This document shows, one piece after another, positions 61,730 to 64,000 of a stretch of DNA of 64,000 nt. How positions within the stretch are numbered: the stretch's first letter is position 1; every line of letters begins with the position of its first letter. This DNA comes from Alphaproteobacteria bacterium (GTDB lineage: Bacteria; Pseudomonadota; Alphaproteobacteria; UBA6615): the NCBI GenBank assembly GCA_011087645.1, contig JAALLF010000007.1, positions 1 through 64,000 of the forward strand. Direction: 5' to 3'. The notes beneath the pieces are model-generated. The model did no database searches. It was not told where the DNA came from and worked only from the letters and a program-made list of their open reading frames with translations. The translations under genes were made by a program, and so were the position numbers.

Positions 61730-63472
61730 TCACACGCCTTCCGGTCGAACGCCGCGAGCGGCCTCCAGGGCCAGCGGCGAATAGATCGCCTGACGCATGC
61801 TCTCCGCCGGATCGATGACGCAGTCGATCACCGCGGGCCGATCTTGCGCCAACGCCGCGCGCACCGCCTCGGCGATGTCGCCCGGCTGGGTCACCTGTTC
61901 CGACCAGGCGCCGAGCGCACCGGCGATGGTGGCGTAATTGGTATCGGGAAATTCATTGCCGATGGCCTGGTTGCCCATGCCCTCCGCCGTCATGCCCAGG
62001 CCCGAATTATTCATCACCACATAGACCGGCGCGGCCCCGTACTGCACCGCCGTGAGCAGCACATGCATCTGCATGGCGAAACCGCCATCGCCGCACACGC
62101 CGATCGCCGGACGGTCCGGGTCGATAATCTTGGCGGCCAGGGTCGCCGGCAGCGACCAACTGACGCCACCCAGACCGCCGGACCCGTAATAATTGTTGGC
62201 CCGCTTAGTCCGGAAAAAATGGTTCATCCAATGGCGATTACTGCCGGCGTCGGAACAGATGATGGCCTCATCGGGCACTGCTCTCTGTACTTCCGCGACC
62301 ACCCGCTGCGGCGCGATCGGCACGTTTTGCGAGGCCCGCATGGGATCGGCGAAAAAATTTCGCGCCGCCTTCATTTCAGCAAATCCCTTGCGCCGCACGG
62401 CGACAGCGACATCATCAACTCGACCGACCAAACGCTCGCGCAACAAGCCGAGAGTCAGATCGGCGTCGCCAACCAGCGCCACTTCCGCAGGCATCGACCA
62501 TGAGGCGTTGCGCGGCTCCACATCGACCTGGACGATGCGCTGGCGGTTCGGGTCGAGCAGCTTGGGGTGCTCGAAGCAGGTCTCCTGCGGCTTCAACCGG
62601 CAGCCGACCACCAGCACCGTATCGGCCATGCCCAGCGTATCGTTGGCCATGGGCAGACCGGTATAGCCGATCGATCCGGCGGCCATCGCGTGGGTCTCGG
62701 CGATGGCGCTCTTGCCCAGAATGCTGGTGACCACCGGCGCGCCGAGCAGTTCGGCCATCGCCCGCAACTCATCGAACGCGCCGGAAATGCGCACCCCATT
62801 GCCGGCAATGATGACTGGGCGCTCGGCGGCCAACAGAATCTCCGCCACCGCGTCGAGCGCGCCTTCCGGCGGACGGATCTTCTCCGCATTGAGTAAGCGC
62901 TTGGTGTCGTGGATTTCCGGCAAACCGTTCTCCGCGACCGTTTCGCGCAGAGTATTGGCGCGGAACAAGCAGGCTGTCGGGCCGGGCCGACCGGTGGTCG
63001 CGTGCTTCAGCGCCAATTGCACGCCGAGCACCGCTTCGCGGGGATAGTGCGCGACCGTGGTGTATTTGGTCGTGCTCCGGAACATATTCGCCAGATCGAA
63101 CGAACCATACTGACCGGCGCCGGACTGGATCGGCCCGTGCATGACAAAGCCGTCAGCGTCCGACAATTCGGTCAGCACCACCATCGGCGAGCTCGCCAGG
63201 AACGCCTCGATGACGCCGAACATGCCGGTCGAGCCGGCGAAACCGCCCTGCCCGGCGAATACGCCTGGCTTGCCGGTCAGCTTGCCGTACATATCGGCCA
63301 TGCACGAGGCGGTCTGCTCGTCGCGCGACACGATGGTTCGGATCTCGCTCTCGCGGCCGTACAGGGCCTTGTAGATTTCCATGGTCGCGCCGCCGGGCAG
63401 GCCGAACATATGGCCGATCTCCGCCTCGACCAGACAGTCGACGATGCGTTCCGCGGCGAGTTTGTCGCTCAT
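61730..63472 (-). CDS. Thiamine-pyrophosphate-dependent enzyme (acetolactate synthase / benzoylformate decarboxylase type)
   Basis: 580 residues from the ATG at 63472, which has GGGGAG before it. The activating Glu is in TIVSRDEQTASCMADMYG (about 50). The TPP-Mg motif runs from GVCGDGGFAMQMHVLL to VVMNNSGLG (about 450-480). It differs clearly from the TPP enzyme at 14305. Together with a TRAP transporter gene just upstream on the same strand, it probably processes an imported keto acid, by decarboxylation or carboligation. No acetolactate-synthase small subunit is present. Confidence 0.88.
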   Translation of the reverse strand: MSDKLAAERIVDCLVEAEIGHMFGLPGGATMEIYKALYGRESEIRTIVSRDEQTASCMADMYGKLTGKPGVFAGQGGFAGSTGMFGVIEAFLASSPMVVLTELSDADGFVMHGPIQSGAGQYGSFDLANMFRSTTKYTTVAHYPREAVLGVQLALKHATTGRPGPTACLFRANTLRETVAENGLPEIHDTKRLLNAEKIRPPEGALDAVAEILLAAERPVIIAGNGVRISGAFDELRAMAELLGAPVVTSILGKSAIAETHAMAAGSIGYTGLPMANDTLGMADTVLVVGCRLKPQETCFEHPKLLDPNRQRIVQVDVEPRNASWSMPAEVALVGDADLTLGLLRERLVGRVDDVAVAVRRKGFAEMKAARNFFADPMRASQNVPIAPQRVVAEVQRAVPDEAIICSDAGSNRHWMNHFFRTKRANNYYGSGGLGGVSWSLPATLAAKIIDPDRPAIGVCGDGGFAMQMHVLLTAVQYGAAPVYVVMNNSGLGMTAEGMGNQAIGNEFPDTNYATIAGALGAWSEQVTQPGDIAEAVRAALAQDRPAVIDCVIDPAESMRQAIYSPLALEAARGVRPEGV

Positions 63473-63523
63473 TATTTTTCTCCCCAAGCACATGTTGGAT
63501 TTAACGATAGCCATGATTTTACC

Positions 63524-63611
63524 TCATCCTGAGGAGCCCTTTCGCCTCACCCTTCGAGACGGGCCTAGGGGCCCTCCTCAGGATGAGGCGAAAGGGCGTC
63601 TCGAAGGGTGA
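63524..63611. repeat. Dispersed palindromic repeat, long type
   Basis: CCTCATCCTGAGGAGCCCTTTCGCC, an internal CCCTTCGAGACGGGCCTAGG and CCTCCTCAGGATGAGGCG, then AAAGGGCGTCTCGAAGGG. Closely similar to the element at 22731 in opposite orientation. Confidence 0.8.
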
Positions 63612-63658
63612 AAGCAGTGCCATCAAGCTCCGCCTCATTAGTTCCGGACCTGCGCCGG

Positions 63659-64000
63659 CTACAGCATCTCGAACATGGCGTCGCCGAAGATGCCGCGCGC
63701 TTCCTCGTGCAAGGGCGCCACTTTGGCGACAAAAGCGGCGTGTTCTTCTGCTGTCAGCTCGACGATCTCGCAGCCTTCGGCCTCGATCACCTGACGCGAC
63801 ACGTTCTCCTCCTCGACCGCCAGACCGCGCTGATAGGCCACCGCCTCGGGAATGATCGCCGCCATGGCGGTGCGCAGATCGTCCGGCCAACCGTCGACCG
63901 CGTCCCGGTTCGCCCAGACCCCGCGCGACAGGTAAAAGTGGCTGCTGAGCGTGTGATAGGGGTGATATTTGTGGACGCCATAGGTCGCGGTATTGGCCAG
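63659..64000 (-). CDS. TRAP transporter substrate-binding protein (DctP-like), C-terminal fragment
   Basis: The last 113 codons of a reverse-strand frame that continues past the right edge; no start is in the window. It contains HKYHPYHTLSSHFYLSRGVW and AAIIPEAVAYQRGLAVEEEN, typical of the last third of DctP family proteins, including an Arg-containing segment. It binds a carboxylate such as a keto acid in the periplasm for uptake by a DctQM-type membrane pair, presumably encoded to the right. It lies directly upstream of the TPP enzyme gene. Confidence 0.75.
   Translation of the reverse strand: MANTATYGVHKYHPYHTLSSHFYLSRGVWANRDAVDGWPDDLRTAMAAIIPEAVAYQRGLAVEEENVSRQVIEAEGCEIVELTAEEHAAFVAKVAPLHEEARGIFGDAMFEML

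Overview
The window is high-GC DNA from a free-living, heterotrophic alphaproteobacterium. I infer this from the gene families (a DUF427-adenylate cyclase, FixJ-like domains, a TRAP transporter, many FAH, amidase and 3-hydroxyisobutyrate-dehydrogenase-type catabolic enzymes) and from dispersed palindromes with CTCATCCTGAGGAG and CTTCGAGAC arms that are common in that class. Order and genus cannot be read from the sequence. I see no rRNA, tRNA, phage, IS element or CRISPR.

Layout. 1-10.2 kb: the N-terminus of PEP carboxylase running off the left edge, a MetE-like methyltransferase, a DUF427-class III adenylate cyclase fusion, a xylose-type ABC importer operon (binding protein, permease, single-domain ATPase) with an intercistronic hairpin, an exported FG-GAP/ASPIC protein, and RecQ. 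10.2-14.3 kb: two palindromic candidate operators, then a CHASE-GAF-PAS hybrid histidine kinase overlapping a CheY-like regulator. 14.3-25.1 kb: a TPP-dependent enzyme, two beta-hydroxyacid dehydrogenases, a D-2-hydroxyacid dehydrogenase, an FAH-family hydrolase, a Gfo/Idh/MocA oxidoreductase, an amidase and a beta-propeller protein, interrupted by a monocistronic exported beta-helix gene with a perfect terminator. 25.4-30.6 kb: a probable reverse-strand operon of gamma-glutamyltransferase-like protein, cytosine-deaminase-like amidohydrolase, MFS transporter and TauD-like dioxygenase. 30.7-41.3 kb: two more FAH proteins, a PAS-only membrane sensor, a DMT exporter, a GST, a Baeyer-Villiger-type monooxygenase, a carboxymuconolactone-decarboxylase-like protein, an alpha/beta hydrolase and two adjacent metallo-beta-lactamase-fold proteins with altered metal sites.

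41.5-50.9 kb: small exported and membrane proteins, a probable 34-codon gene coupled to an unknown protein and followed by an FkbM methyltransferase, a lipoprotein, dienelactone hydrolase, and two convergent acyl-CoA dehydrogenases. 51-64 kb: a canonical MBL hydrolase, an apparently exported nucleoside-deaminase-fold protein, several uncharacterised membrane or exported proteins, two amidases, a malate/lactate-type dehydrogenase, a TPR protein, a FixJ-like effector domain and receiver encoded separately and in reversed order, a second TPP enzyme, and the C-terminus of a TRAP binding protein at the right edge.

Taken together the window looks like a catabolic accessory region. Amidases, FAH hydrolases, dehydrogenases, TPP-dependent lyases and acyl-CoA dehydrogenases could open and shorten amide, lactone or keto-acid substrates, with importers and sensors interspersed. 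The substrates are not identifiable from sequence alone. Three palindrome classes punctuate the junctions between transcription units.
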